Both the position numbers and the translations under genes were made by a program. DNA of 64,000 bases from Torreya grandis (lineage: Eukaryota; Streptophyta; Pinopsida; Cupressales; Taxaceae). The notes under the pieces are model-generated. The model ran no database searches. It was given only the letters and a program-made list of their open reading frames with translations, and was not told the DNA's origin. The stretch's first letter is position 1. Each line of letters starts with the position of its first letter. Positions 21,590 through 33,715 of this stretch are shown in pieces. The DNA is taken from contig JARHVA010005487.1 in the NCBI GenBank assembly GCA_037957365.1, positions 753,501 through 817,500 of the forward strand, read 5' to 3'.

Positions 21590-22900
21590 TCTACACAAGG
21601 AGATTCTTTTATCTCATACAAAATGAGAATTCTACCTATTCTTCAAGAGATTAGAGATTTAAATGTTTGAGGATATAAAGGGATCACAATTGAATAAACT
21701 TATTATGAACCCAGTCACATCCTAGTAGAATTCATCACACAAAGGTTATGGTAGACCACCAAGTCTGCTAAGCAAATTCCAAAATGGGTCACAAATATTA
21801 CATACCACATGATCCATTGAAATGAGAAATTTAATTGGCCTAAATACTTCATTCAAGATCTACTAATGAACATAGACAAGTGCTACACATCTCCCAAATA
21901 GACATTCTAGTACTAATTCCTAATTTTTCTATTATACTTCACATAATGGAAATCCCCTTAAGGAGAGGTGCACCCTGATACTAACTACTATTTGGTGTAA
22001 TAATTCCATATCTTTATATGGACACTTGAATACAATGCCCTAGTGCATGAAGGTAAATTTAAAACATGGTGGGATGAGTGCTTGGATCTTATCACCACAC
22101 TTCCTTGAGTACCACTAGATGTCATGCAATACTTAGGCCAACATGCTACTATCACCTTACTACCAAAAGGTGTGTTCATCCATATCCATGAGATATCGAG
22201 GTTACCATTTGGACCTCTACAATTATTTGTTACTATAGCCATGGCATAGGCCAAATTTTCCAAGTAGAAGGCCTATGTAGCTAGGTGTGTGATGCCACTC
22301 CAAGTTATACCACCTAGCACAGCCATCCACATAGTACAACAAGAGGAAGCCACCACTTCAATTCATAGAAAGGAAAGCACAAACTCTCCATCAAGTAAAA
22401 ATCAATATCTCCTCCATTAAATCAAAAGACAAGGAGCTCTAATACCTATTTAGATAATCCAAAGGTACCTTATAATGCAAGATCGTATGACCTACCATAG
22501 ATGGGCACGAACGAACAAAAGGTCTACTAGGTAATGGTTGTCAATATGGTCAGAGATTTATATGATAGGGAGGAAGATTAGGAATTATTCTTTTGGAAGG
22601 CAATGTGCATGGTCCAAGTATGCATGAAGGTTCCTCTAAATCTATGGGTGGAACTACCATCATGCCCTGCATCCATCATGATCAACACTATGTGACAAGA
22701 AGTTGAATAGCTATAGCAAAGAGTTGACTTATTTTAGAAGCAACCTTTTACCACCTTCATAGATAAAGATGTCTTTGCACCATTTTTACAAATCCCAAAG
22801 GAGTCTCTAGTGTGAATAAACTAGGTATAAGGCTAGGGTCTCACCTACCCTTGAAGAACACATATTTGGCTAGACAACCATGGTATAAGAAGTGTATCCT
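21590..22900 (+). pseudogene. unrecognised coding remnant Y, N-terminal globular part
   Basis: From about 21600 one plus frame runs over 100 codons with only stop codons: YKMRILPILQEIRDL, YEPSHILVEFITQRLW, KQIPKWVTNITYHMI, FNWPKYFIQDLLMNID. After small shifts it continues EYNALVHEGKFKTWWDECL, ATITLLPKGVFIHIHE, RLPFGPLQLFVTIAMA and, near 22530-22800, VVNMVRDLYDREED and FIDKDVFAPFLQIPKES. Composition (W, F, Y-rich blocks) is that of a folded protein. I do not recognise the family. The open frame at 21988-22263 on the other strand is its shadow. Confidence 0.5.
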
Positions 22901-24980
22901 TATCAATCTTCCACTTTACCACTACCCAAGTGTAGGTTAGTCACTTTGGGGTATGAAAAAAATCCCATTTCTCTAGATCCATGGTCCATTTTGTTGTTTT
23001 TTTTCCATCACCACAAGCCTAGGAAGTCAAAGAGCTCAAACTAAAGTAACCTACAGTAGAAGAAAAATAGGATTCATGGGAAGAAGTAGCTCATGTAGTA
23101 TAATGGTGAGTCAAAAAAGAGGAGAGGAAATGCCACAAGGATCAGGTTTAATAACAATAAGTTCAACAATCAATTTGATAAGCTAAAGAATTTGGAGCTA
23201 CACAAAAGGCCCAAGGTATAGAGGTTGACTGAAAAAAGGCTCTACAAGTGACCAAGAAGGCATGATAATTTATTGATGTAGCCAAGTAAGCATATGAGGT
23301 ACATCAAAAGAAGATGGATGAATATCAAAAAAATAAAGAAGTTGTGCTCATTGCAAAGACCAAGGCCAAATAAGAAAAGAAAAAATAGGTTGTAGCAATA
23401 TAGGCAAATCAAGCCATGGAAGATGTTACTCATGCACAGTAGCAAGTTGATGAAGCTACAAAGAAGAAGAAAGAAGAAGAGGAGGAAGAAGCCATATGCC
23501 AAAATTAGGCCCAAGCATAGGAGCATCAAGTACAAGTAGTTAATGCATAGGCTAACTAATAGGCACAAGTTATGGCCAAATAGGTAAATACTACTACTCT
23601 GGTTAAATGGAAGAAATCAGAAGAATGTGTGTATAAGCTATAAGAGGAAGAACAAGAAAAAAATAATGATGCATAGGATGAGATCAATATGAAATTATAG
23701 GAGGAGGGTAAAAGAAAACAAGATAAATACATTATGTAAAAACTCAATATGGAATTATAGGCTATGGTGTAGTAATAGTAGGTGCCTAAATAACAACAAG
23801 TTGAATCAGAGTAGCCAAAACAAGAAGATAAACTACTTATAACTCCAACAGGTCCATAGCTGCTAGAATTTCCTTTGGGTGTAGTTTGATTATGGGGCAT
23901 CTTGACTATGGGTGACCAATGCACCACCTTCTCTCTTCCACTTGTGACCATGTCATGGCTTGACACTTTAGCGACTTCAAGCACATTGGTAACATTCCCC
24001 ATCTAGTAAGAAGAATCATTAGATGTATCTAGACTATCATTAAATACATAGCTAGAGGGTGCAGCAGCATTCTAAGAGTCCATTGCACAAAAGGCCACCT
24101 CTTTGGAATATGAAATAGATCAATCCAAGGCTAAGAATGTTGAGTTGAAGGTGCACTTACATACATCTACCAAAATTATCCAAGATTTATATCATGATTT
24201 AGTCACTTGAGCAATCAGGGACCAAGTCATGTCCGATCACCACTAACTTAGGACTTTAGTCTCTGAGTTAACCAACAACTAGTACATAACATAGAAACTT
24301 TATGTAATTAGCACATTGTGATAGTATGTTAAGACCAAGGCTATGAATCTCATCACTCTTTTGGATGAGTATCAACACATGTTGTACACCAATACACTTT
24401 AAGCACAAGTTACATCCAACATGTTGGATTGAAAGCAGCAACTGGATACTTTATTAGCCAACTCCAACATAGACTTTGTAAAGGATACCAATACCAAAGC
24501 AACCATGGTTAAACACACCACCACTATGGAGGAGAAGGATAGAGCACTCCAAGAGTCACCTAATGCTAGGGATAATGTGTGTGATAACATACTCAACCAG
24601 TAGATTCAACTTTTGTGTAGTTATTTTATCAACCTCTAAGCTCAATGACATGTGGACAAGATGTAGCAGATGAGTGGTGAGATTCAGACAAAGGTCACCA
24701 ACACCAAGGATTCCATGAGCATGATTTATGATGAGTATTTCAAGTATATCATTGGCTACCATGATCTGTTGCACACCTTATTGTGATTGATCTAAGAAGT
24801 GATGCTAGACTAGCATGCCTACAAGACGGATCTGACTCCCTTTTCTAGTGAAGTTACCTAGATTATTAACACACCTACCTATAAGATGTCATCAAAAATC
24901 TCATAGATCATTACTCAGTGCAATGCCATGTATTCATTATCTATGTCTATGTTAGTCATTTTCTATGTCTATGCCACTTC
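22901..24980 (+). pseudogene. unrecognised coding remnant Y, long Glu/Lys/Gln/Ala coiled coil
   Basis: Plus-strand reading at about 23140-23840 is dominated by A, E, K and Q with heptad-like spacing, for example VHQKKMDEYQKNKEVV and KKKKEEEEEEA near 23460. A second helical block follows at 24400-24780 (DTLLANSNIDFVKDTNTKA, GEIQTKVTNTKDSMSMIYDE). Stops are mostly TAG, often where Gln would fit the heptads. No enzymatic motif is seen. The hydrophobic Leu/Cys-rich frames on the minus strand here (23242-23568) are antisense shadows. Probably the C-terminal part of the same protein as 21590-22900. Confidence 0.5.
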
Positions 24981-25526
24981 CATCAAGTTAAGTACTATGT
25001 AGAGTTAAAATTTTGAATAGTCTTATATAATATTTTGTATTGGGAATGATTTAGTAAAAAATGTGAGGCCAATTTGGTTAAAAAATCATAAAGGGTGGCC
25101 ACCTAGTTATGCCAACCTATTGAAATCCCATAAAGGGTGGTAGGTTGTTATGTTACTTAATTAAACCCCCAAAATGGCATCTAAGTAGTGTGCAAGAGGT
25201 GAAAATTGGAAATGGTGCCTTGAACAATTATCACGACTCTTACCGGTCTAACCATTTCTTCATCCTCTTCTTATGAAATTTTAGATATCCTACGACATTT
25301 TATTGGGATCAGATAAAATTTTAAGTTAAAAAAAATGTTGGGAGAATAATTTAGATTGTAAATCTACATAGAATATTTATCTAATATTCATGCATTATGT
25401 ACTCATTTTATTGTGCATAAGTCTATTTTGTCCTATCTCCATGACTTGTAATAGGTTAAAATATGAATAGACTCCACTTTTAGTACCAAGTATGGGAATA
25501 ATATGAATAGTCATAGACTAGAAAGA
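24981..25526. other. gene-free AT-rich spacer
   Basis: I see no gene. Two near-identical short phrases around AAAGGGTGG at 25087-25100 and 25134-25142 hint at a small local duplication. Confidence 0.4.

Positions 25527-25618
<92 letters not shown>
25527..25618. repeat. compound microsatellite (AT)9(GT)37
   Basis: Perfect alternating AT from 25527 to 25544, then uninterrupted GT to 25618. The apparent open frame starting at 25543 is only the translation of this repeat. Confidence 0.97.
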
Positions 25619-25620
<2 letters not shown>

Positions 25621-25982
25621 ACTTTGGATTGTAAGAAGAAGGGAGTTCCACTTTTTGTAGAGATTAATAGAGACTTATCTAGTTATGGTTACCTATGTGA
25701 TTTATTACTATATTCCTTTCATGAATTATTATGTTTAATGTTTGGTTAATTTATATCTGATTTAAATCAGAATGCTTTATTTCTATTTATAAAACCTTGT
25801 TTGTTCTTAATTCCTAAATAACACAAGATAATGAATGCATTCTATGTTTCTGTTATCAAAACTTTTGTATGAATTCAATACACTATTTTGTGCATTTGAC
25901 ATATATCATAGATATCCTCATCCTTATAATTTTATGATGATTTTAAAACCTATAATAACATATTATCATAATTATATAACAT

Positions 25983-26640
25983 AATGGATATAGTTATTAG
26001 TCTTGAGTGTTTAGCAGGCAAACATCATAGTAAATTCATCAAGAATGTTGATAACTTTGCCACCATTGGTTAAAATTGCTTATGTACAGGTTTTCAAGAA
26101 GACTTTATTCATGGAGTGAAAATTAAAAAAGGTATTAAAAAACATCATAAAACTTAATTAATCCAAAACCATGCTCAATAGCAACTCACAATTCCAAATT
26201 TTGACAAAGGTTTCTTTTATTCCTCTAACTAACTAGTTACAATCTAGTGAAAGTAATTTTCGAATGCTCGATACATGAATATGAATAAGAGTTGATTAGA
26301 AAAATATTAAGGTTAGTTTTAGGTTGATATGAAATAAATATTCTATTTTTTTTAGGTTATATTTTATTTATTTTATGAACAATCATTAAGAAGAATAGGT
26401 GCTATAAAACCCCACTTAAACCCCAATGGCTCAGTTTTAAGTAGTATGTTTGCATTTTTTAGTTCTTCATTGAAAAATAAAGGTGTTTTGAGATATTATG
26501 GAGAATATAATAACTTTATAGAAATTAATAAATCAAAATTTTATGGTAAATAATGGATAAAGGCAAAGGTAAAAGCATCAAGGTTTTAAGCAAGCAAGAG
26601 AGACAGTCAGGAAAGATAATTTTTGAGAAGTTTAAGTGAT
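25983..26640 (+). repeat. 3.1-kb LTR-like repeat, copy 1, left part
   Basis: Matches 33300-33715 (first ~400 bases, starting near ATGGATA-AGTTA) and then 40548-40803 (from AAGAAGAATAGG onward). The order shows that it was continuous with 29386-31837 before the 2.7-kb insert. It contains a decayed coding-like piece related to 33305-33502. Confidence 0.8.
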
Positions 26641-29385
26641 TAGTTTTAGATTAAGGTAAAAATAGGTTTTGAAGGGACCTCAAAATTATAAAACATAGGA
26701 AGAAGGATATAAAAATAATGTGCTTAGGTAAAACAAACCTAACACCTACTGCTGAGCAGTAACAAAATTAGATTTTACAGGGACCTGAAACCACAAGTCA
26801 AGATCATCAAAATAAAGACCCCAAGTTTTATAGAGACCTGGAACTCAAGTATGCAAAGAAAACACAGAACCAAAAAATGGAACTAGTTATAACATCCAAC
26901 TAAAAGGACCAGAACAGTAAGAGCAGAAAAGACCCTATTCTTCTAATTCCAAGATCATCTTCATCGCTTCCTTTCCAATCACAGCAGTGTCCTGTATGGA
27001 TATTACAGTCGACATGGCAGCCTCTTGCATTGCTTTCTTCCTTGAGCTCTGTCTGGTCCTCTTACTAGGCCCCTCCAAAGATTTTATTTCCTCATTAGCT
27101 CATTTTCCAATGTTTGCAGTAGTTGTACATATGCTAGAAGTAACCTCCCCGATCTTCATTCTGCTTTCCTTAATAAGCCTTCTTAGATTGTTCTTATATT
27201 CTTTAAGTTTGATAGGAATATCCCTTATCTACATTTCCAAATTATTGATTTTATTCTAATCAGCTTCCTGATTATGTTCCATTATTTCCATTTTCTTCTT
27301 GAGGCCCATTATTTCCTTATACATCCATGAGTCAACTTGAAGGATAGCATCTGCTTTGCATTTGGCTGAATTCATGAAGGGATGCCTCCTGTCATTCTAC
27401 CAAACATCAATAAAATCTTTAGTGTTCTCTTTTGGATTGACTTCATCCTTGTCAGTTTGATCCTCCCTTTCCATTCTTTTTTGTTCTTTAGTTTCAACAG
27501 GGCTTTCATTGTGGACAAGATCATCCTTAACTTGTTCTCTAGTCTCCATTGCATGATAGGCATCCTGAACTATATGTTCCTTCTCTGTTTTCAAAGCAAG
27601 ATCCTCAAATAAAACATCCATTTATTTTTCACTTTCCCCCAAAACTTGTTGATTATCCTCAAGATCATAGTTTTTTTGTTCTATTTTTTCCTCTATAGTG
27701 TCCCCTTCTTTTTCATTCTCACTTTTATCTTTACCTTCCTCATTAGATCTGGATTCCCCACTATCCATTCCTTCCTCTTCCTCCATACTCTCCTCCTCAA
27801 AAATTTCAGTGCTTTCCCACTCAATTTCCTCATCAACAATCTATTTTTTAAAGCTGCAGGATTTGGGTTTAACTTTTTCTTTCCCCTTCACTATTTCATT
27901 CTTCTTACTCTGTGAATCCTTATTTTTGTTCAAATAAGGATTTGGGACAATGGCATTGTTTTTTTAGAAACCTTCTATTATTAGGATCAATCCCTCATGC
28001 AATATAGGGTGAGACTCCTTTTTTCTATGAGCAAACAGACTTTGGAGCAGTGAGAAGTGCAAATAGAAAGGGAAGGAGATTCTAACTTTGTGCCTAAAAT
28101 GATTAAGAAAGACAAAATGAAATTTATGGACTCTTTTTCTTCTTCCATCAAGTATAAAATACTCATGTATGCAGCATAAGATGTCTCTCCAGATTCCTTT
28201 AATCTACTCCAGGTCAAAAAAATCTCCACTCTTTTCCAACTGCTGCTCCTCAGCATCCAAATTTGGGAATTTGCTATATGCCTCATTAGATATACTGGTC
28301 TACTTAGAGAATTTTATACCCTCCATTGAAAGCCCTATGACCTCCATAATGAATTCATCGGTGAGCTTCACCGTGATTCCATGGAGGGTTACCCTATCGT
28401 CGACCCAATTTTTGAAAAATGTTGTTATATGGGATTTAGAACCATGCAGCCGCTCCAAGTAACTCACAACCTTTCCTCTCTAAAGAATCTTCCAAACATC
28501 TTGTTTTGCCTTCTAGTCTTCACAAATTTTAGGTTCCTACTTCCTTGGTTCACCTTTCATTTTGCAGGCCATACAGTTTTCCATCAACACCCAAACACTA
28601 ATTACTGAGCAATGAAACTAGTTGTTATCAACTTGTAATGGAACTCGCCTATTTTTTGGCACATGTAATAACTACTTTACATTATCATGAATGTGTTTGT
28701 TCAATGAAAGTAATCCTTCCACTGTGAGGCCACTCCACCAAATCATTAACTTGCTATTCCAAGTAGATCTTTCCCTCCTTTGAATGAATGGCATCATAAT
28801 TAATAAGCACTTTGAGATCAACATACTTATTTATGCATCCTGCGATCTCACCTTATGCCCTATTTGAACAACATGATTAGTTATCCAGTCATCAACCCCA
28901 TTGGCTTCATGATAAGTATGGGTTATGGTTACTTTTTCAAATTTTTGAATTAAGGCTTTAATTTCCATCACCATTGCCTCTATAGACCATGAAACTAAAT
29001 TTTTGTTATTTAATATATTTATGATATTCAGGGAGTAACCTTCCAACCATAATTTAGAAAATCCCATCTCAACAGCTAATTTAATGGTTTGAAGGGCTGC
29101 AGTAGCTTTAGCAATATGACTATTCGACTTACCAATAGGGATAGCAATAGCATCAATTACGTTTCCCACATGATCTTTCAAGACTCCTCCGCATCCTGCT
29201 TTTCCCGGATTCCCTTTAGCAGCTCCATCAAAGTTTCCTTTGATCCATCCACAAGGGGGGACATTCCATTTTACACCTAATCTTGGATTTTCAGCTTTCA
29301 CATTAGGCCTTTCAGATCTTAAGGGATTATCAGTTTGAAAGGTTGGATTAGGATCCCTCTGTGATAAAAATTCTCCTTTATTAAT
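26641..29385 (-). mobile_element. 2.7-kb insert splitting repeat copy 1
   Basis: Comparison with the uninterrupted stretch at 40780-40830 (GTGATTAATTGAGAACATAAA) shows extra sequence between GTGATTAG near 26641 and CACATAAA near 29386. Its minus strand holds one long frame with an RNase H then a gag-like protein. There is no clear poly(A) tail and only weak ATTA-type edge similarity, so the mechanism of insertion is open. A 5'-truncated LINE-like origin is possible because the RNase H starts right at the 5' edge without a true ATG. Confidence 0.65.
26940..28830 (-). pseudogene. gag-like, acidic and coiled-coil protein in frame with the RNase H
   Basis: Continues the RNase H frame for about 630 codons with no frameshift that I can detect. 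After a linker come LERLHGSKSHITTFFKNW, VTLHGITVKLTDEFIMEVIG and NHFRHKVRISFPFYLHFS, a gag-like domain found in plant retroelement proteins. An acidic stretch follows (EEESMEEEEGMDSGESRSNE), then a Lys/Glu helix (28-27.4 kb) and a coiled coil (KEIMGLKKKMEIMEHNQEA, MQIRDIPIKLKEYKNNLRR), ending in a basic patch (SKRTRQSSRKK). Stops in the whole frame by eye: ten TAG, three TAA, one TGA. The plus-strand hydrophobic open frames at 27382-27937 are shadows. Gag-like assignment is from recalled family resemblance. Confidence 0.6.
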
Positions 29386-29388
29386 CAC
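28831..29388 (-). pseudogene. RVT_3-type RNase H domain at the 5' edge of the insert
   Basis: 185 open codons, starting at a GTG at the insert edge. PPCGWIKGNFDGAAKGNPGKAG carries the first Asp of a plant LINE-type RNase H, and CGGVLKDHVGNVI the following hairpin. The second acidic position, usually IAEA, reads HIAKATAAL (Glu to Lys). The third, usually GDS, reads LEGYSLNII (Asp to Tyr). HEANGVDDWITNH retains the last motif. Domains of this kind usually close ORF2 of plant L1 elements. Here the frame continues past a stop into a gag-like protein in the same register. Catalysis is not expected. Confidence 0.85.
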
Positions 29389-31837
29389 ATAAAATTATTT
29401 TAATGATAATAATGGTTATTAAAATTCCTAATTAAAATAAAATTATTTATTTATCCCTCATAAATCTCAATAAAATTGTAAAACATATATGTATAGGTGT
29501 TCATAAATGAAATTGGGCAAGCTATTCAACACCAAAAAGTGCATATTTTGAGTTTTATTAAATGAAATATCTTAAAATTTGAATGAAAGTATATTTTTAT
29601 GTCATTAAATGTTTATAAGTGTTTTTAGTTTGTATTTTACCTAAATAGAGATAAAATTCCAAAATATAAGTTTGTTCATAAAGGGAATGAAGGTTTTTTC
29701 ACTTTTTTACTCACAAATAGAGTTGAAAATGGGCGTTTTAGGTCCCTCCAATGGAAAAAATTGATCTGAGAGTGTTTATACTTAATTTTAGGTCTGAATA
29801 AATACTCATTAAATTAAAAATAAATCAAAATAGGCTCATATCATTTAAAAACATCTATAGGTTATCCCAAGGGCAACAAGCATGCACTTTTTTGTGAATT
29901 TTTATTTGAGAGTTTGGTGAAAGGTTTTGGATATTTTCAAACTTTTCTAGGTCTAACTCATTTAAACCTATCTAAAAGTGATAGGAGGACTATTTGGTTA
30001 GTCCTAGAATTAATTTTATACCCCCAAATCTAAATTAGGGTTTCTTGAGAATAAGAGAACATAAAATGGTGTTTTTTAAAGTTGTACATGGAGTTTGTGG
30101 CTGAAAATTTATTTGAAGGTCTACGATACCATGGTGATTATTTTAAAATCATATTTTTTTCTCCTTATATATTTAAATTATGAATAACCATCAAGTTTCT
30201 ATCCCTCATAGTGCATTCAAGATGTTTTTTCAAAGTTGCACAAGATAGGCATATGGAAGAAGAACCAGATTGGAGAGTTGTTGTGTTCATCATAGATTGC
30301 ACAATTATTAAGCATATTTAATTTATAATTAAACATCCACATTCTCCCATATCTCTAACTATGTCACCCTATTTTGGGATAATTTTAGTAACTATAATAA
30401 AACTTCAAAGAGCCTTCAATTAGCCATACAAAAGTGGATTTCTAAAACATGCAAAGGTGGATAAGTGGAATTTAAGTCTTGGCTAATATTGGAGCCCTAT
30501 TTTAAGGCAAGATGGTCATTTCAAAAGGAAGCATGCATTCCATTGATACTATTCCCCCTTTTGGGCTATTTATATAATATAAATTAGGCCAAATATGCAT
30601 AAAAGTCACATGCAAGATAACTCAAGTTGCACTCTAAGTTTGAAGTCAAGATAAGTCTAGTCAACTCAAGATGCAAGTAAGATAATTGAATTTAAACTCC
30701 AAGTTACAAGTGAGATAATTAAAGACAAACTCTAAGTTGTAATTAAATATAAGTAAAATTTAAACTCTAAGATAAAATAAAGGTGACTAAATTCAAACTT
30801 TAATATACATGTAAGTTAAAGAGGAGTTAACTGAAGATCAAAAAGAGTTCATACAAGTTGCAAATTTAAGAGGAGTTAACTGAAGATCTCTTCAAGACTA
30901 AGGAGAATCAAAGCATGCATAAAGAATCTTTAACTTTTCAACAATTCAAGAGAGCTTATGTCCCTATTTACCACACCATACTTCAATGAATTAAGTTTAA
31001 AACTCCAGAAATTCTATGTAGTAATTTGGAAGGGAGTTTTGAAGGTGAATTTAAAATTTTAGTTGAAGTAGGAGTGAAGTTAACTTGCATGAGGACTCAT
31101 CTAGAGCTCCTTGTCTTTTCTATCTCTTCTTATTTTATATCTATACATTCATTTTTGATTGGTTATGGGGATATTATGATTTTGTATTATTGAAAATATA
31201 CCAAAAATTTTACTACCTCACCTTTGAAGCAATAAAGAGCTAAATTTTCCTCCATCTTCAAGATGTTCATAAAGTTTTTCTTAATATTCATTGATGTAAC
31301 TTAGTGAATGATTATTTTTATTATATTTATGTCTAAATATATAACCTTTATGTATCAAATTATAATTATTTTAGGTCATATAAATTATCTAAATCTGATT
31401 TATACCTAATCTAGATTTGAATTTAATCGTTATTCATTCCTTTCAAGTTAGTGTGAGTGTCTGTCAAGACTTGTGTATGAAATAGTGATGCAAGAGTCAC
31501 TATATGAAGATTAGGTGAATGTATTAAAGTTATTTATCCTCAAAAGTGTTTCAATTATAGTCATATTTTACCTTGAAATTTTATCATCACCCTAAATTTT
31601 TAGTTTTAATTTCCATTTTTAGCTTTAGCATTATTCCTTCTACCCTTTTCCTAGTCAATAAAACACAAAATTAGATAGTTTAGAAATAAGTAGGTGACCA
31701 TACCAAAGATAAACAGCCAATAATATGGATATTATCTTCAATTATAAGGTCCCACACTTTATATATTTTTCATTATATCAATAGGAGTGAGAACAGGCAT
31801 ATATTCTCAACAGGGTGCACTTCTAAGTGATAACAGT
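29386..31837 (+). repeat. 3.1-kb LTR-like repeat, copy 1, right part
   Basis: Runs parallel to 40804-43186 with many substitutions and small indels, ending in TAACAGT in both. Landmarks shared by both: AAATTGGGCAAGCTA, GGTCCCTCCAATGGAAAAAA, GCACAAGATAGGCATATGG. LTR-like signals: TATA-like TATTTATATAATATA at 30567-30581 and AATAAA at 31231-31236 (42583-42588 in copy 2). No coding sequence seen. Confidence 0.8.
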
Positions 31838-33299
31838 TTCTAGCATGCCCAATAAGACAATAGCACAAAAGATTGCCAAATATTGGTGTTATTTTTAGTA
31901 ATTTTTAGAAAATAAATTGATTAATTACTTAGTATATGGTTACTCCAATTTATATATAGTTGGATTAAGTATTCTAACTGCCTAAAAAGCATCAATGGGT
32001 ATGTATTTCAATCTTCAATTTTGTGAAAATGCAGTTGTTATACCTTCATAATCTTCATATCAAGTCGAGAATATTTATGGATTCACTTCAATTATAAATG
32101 AACTAGTACTATATCAGTATTATCATAATGTTTAACACCCTCCCACCCCTTCTCATGATTCCAATCAGCCTTCATAAAATCATGTTATTTTCAATCAACC
32201 TGAAAAGAGTGTGCAAGAGATAATATTTGACTTTGAAAGGTAATGTATGTAGATTGATAGGGAATGGGAATATAATAGGAATAAATAAGAGCTTTAATAT
32301 CAATCATACATACATACTAAAGATATAGACTCATTGAAGATATATAATGAGGCTACATAATAACCAATGCAGTAGTAGTCCATAATAGTACAAAGAATTG
32401 AGTTCAAAACCCTATATTGGAAACTAGAAGAAATAAAACCCTTTGAACCTTCAAGAGAGTCTAATTATTTCAAAATTACAATTTTTAGGAATCTTAATAC
32501 TATGAAAGATCCTAAAATCATTCCATCCTAAAAACCTTCATAGACCAAAACTCTTGATTATGTCATGCCTAATCTTGAGAAAGAACCTCATCCTATGCCA
32601 ATCCAAAATCAAGAGATGGAAAAAGTTGTTGAAGCCAAACCAAGAACATTTCCAAGTTTCTTGATCCATCCACCCATACCTCAAAGTGAAGTTGTCCATG
32701 AAGATCAAGAATGTTAGATATTTATTGTTGAGTGGAAAGAGACGTATGAAGCATTGAATCATGAATCCCTAACACAAGTTTATTTCCCTTCTTTCAAAGG
32801 AATATTTAATGAAGCTATTACTTCCAAATCTCAAATCCTTCTTAATGCCTCTTCAATATTATTATGAAAGAGAAACATGAGGTAAGTATTGAACCACAAG
32901 ATTATTTTTTATATTGGAGATATGTTTGATTTATTTGGAGACAAGTCAAAGAGTTTGACAAGTAGAAAAAGAGTTGATCTAACCAGAATGGTACTTAAAC
33001 ATTAGCTTGTTAGTCATATTCATCAACCATGTGAAGAGGACCTAAGAGGTTTTTGTTTTGATCTAGGTAGATTTTGAGTGTTTCATGTTTTAATTTTATA
33101 TTTTAATTTCATCCACATGATGTTATGCATATGTTCAGCTAGTATTTTTAGTTTTCACTTTCCTCTAAGTGTTATGTTGCACATGTTTCAGTTAGTAGTT
33201 GTTCTAGTTTTTTAATTAAATAAATTCTTATGAACAGGTGTTGTAGTTGCTTGAGTAAATTTTTAGTTTCATATTTTGTGATATTTTCATGATTCCATA
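31838..33299 (+). other. 1.5-kb segment between the two LTR-like repeats
   Basis: Would be the internal region if the repeats are LTRs. No clear primer site was found at its start. It contains a short coding remnant (32545-33060), otherwise AT-rich sequence without recognisable features. Confidence 0.4.
32545..33060 (+). pseudogene. unrecognised coding remnant between the repeats
   Basis: A plus frame with few stops reads HPMPIQNQEMEKVVEAKPRT, then PSFLIHPPIPQSEVVHEDQE, then VEWKETYEALNHESLTQVYF and DLFGDKSKSLTSRKRVDLT. It has the look of a short hydrophilic retroelement protein. No family recognised. The open frame 32538-32762 on the minus strand is its shadow. Confidence 0.35.
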
Positions 33300-33715
33300 A
33301 CCTAATGGATAGAGTTACTAGTATTGAGTGTTTAGCAGGTAAACATCCCAGTAAAGTCATGAAGAATGTTGACAATTTTGCCACCATTGATCAAAGTTTA
33401 TTATGTGCAGGTTTTCAAAAATATTCTAATAATGGATTGAAGATTAAAAAAAGGTATACAAAACATTATAAAAACTTCATCAGGCCAAAACTATTCTCAT
33501 GAACAACTCACAAGTCCAAATTTTGATAGAGATTTCTCTTATTCCTCTAAGTAGCTAGTTGTAAGCTAGTGAAGGTAATTTTCAAATGCTCAAAACATGA
33601 AGATGAAGAAGAGTTGGTTTAAATGGTATTAATAGGATTTTGGGTTCCTTATTACCTCAATATTTCATGCATTATTTTTATGTTATAGGGGCTTAACTTT
33701 ATGAACAATCATTAA
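33300..33715 (+). repeat. 3.1-kb LTR-like repeat, copy 2, left part
   Basis: Matches 25983-26390. An open stretch at 33305-33502 (IECLAGKHPSKVMKNVDNFA, then a Lys-rich end) is recognisable with stops in copy 1, so this piece may once have been coding. Ends with AACAATCATTAA, where the LINE was inserted. Confidence 0.8.
33704..33715. repeat. LINE target site duplication (left)
   Basis: AACAATCATTAA, matching 26380-26391 of the uninterrupted repeat copy and, degenerately, 40548-40559. Confidence 0.6.

Noticed and set aside
23242..23568. Leu/Cys-rich minus-strand open frame of 108 codons
   Set aside because: Antisense shadow of the plus-strand coiled coil.
25543..25749. Open frame of alternating Cys-Val at the GT repeat
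   Set aside because: It is only the translation of the microsatellite plus chance sequence.
27382..27937. Hydrophobic plus-strand open frames resembling membrane proteins
   Set aside because: They are antisense to the acidic and Lys/Glu-rich part of the minus-strand gag-like frame.
28831..29388. RNase H as a functional host gene
   Set aside because: No true start codon, two acidic catalytic positions replaced, located at the edge of an insertion.
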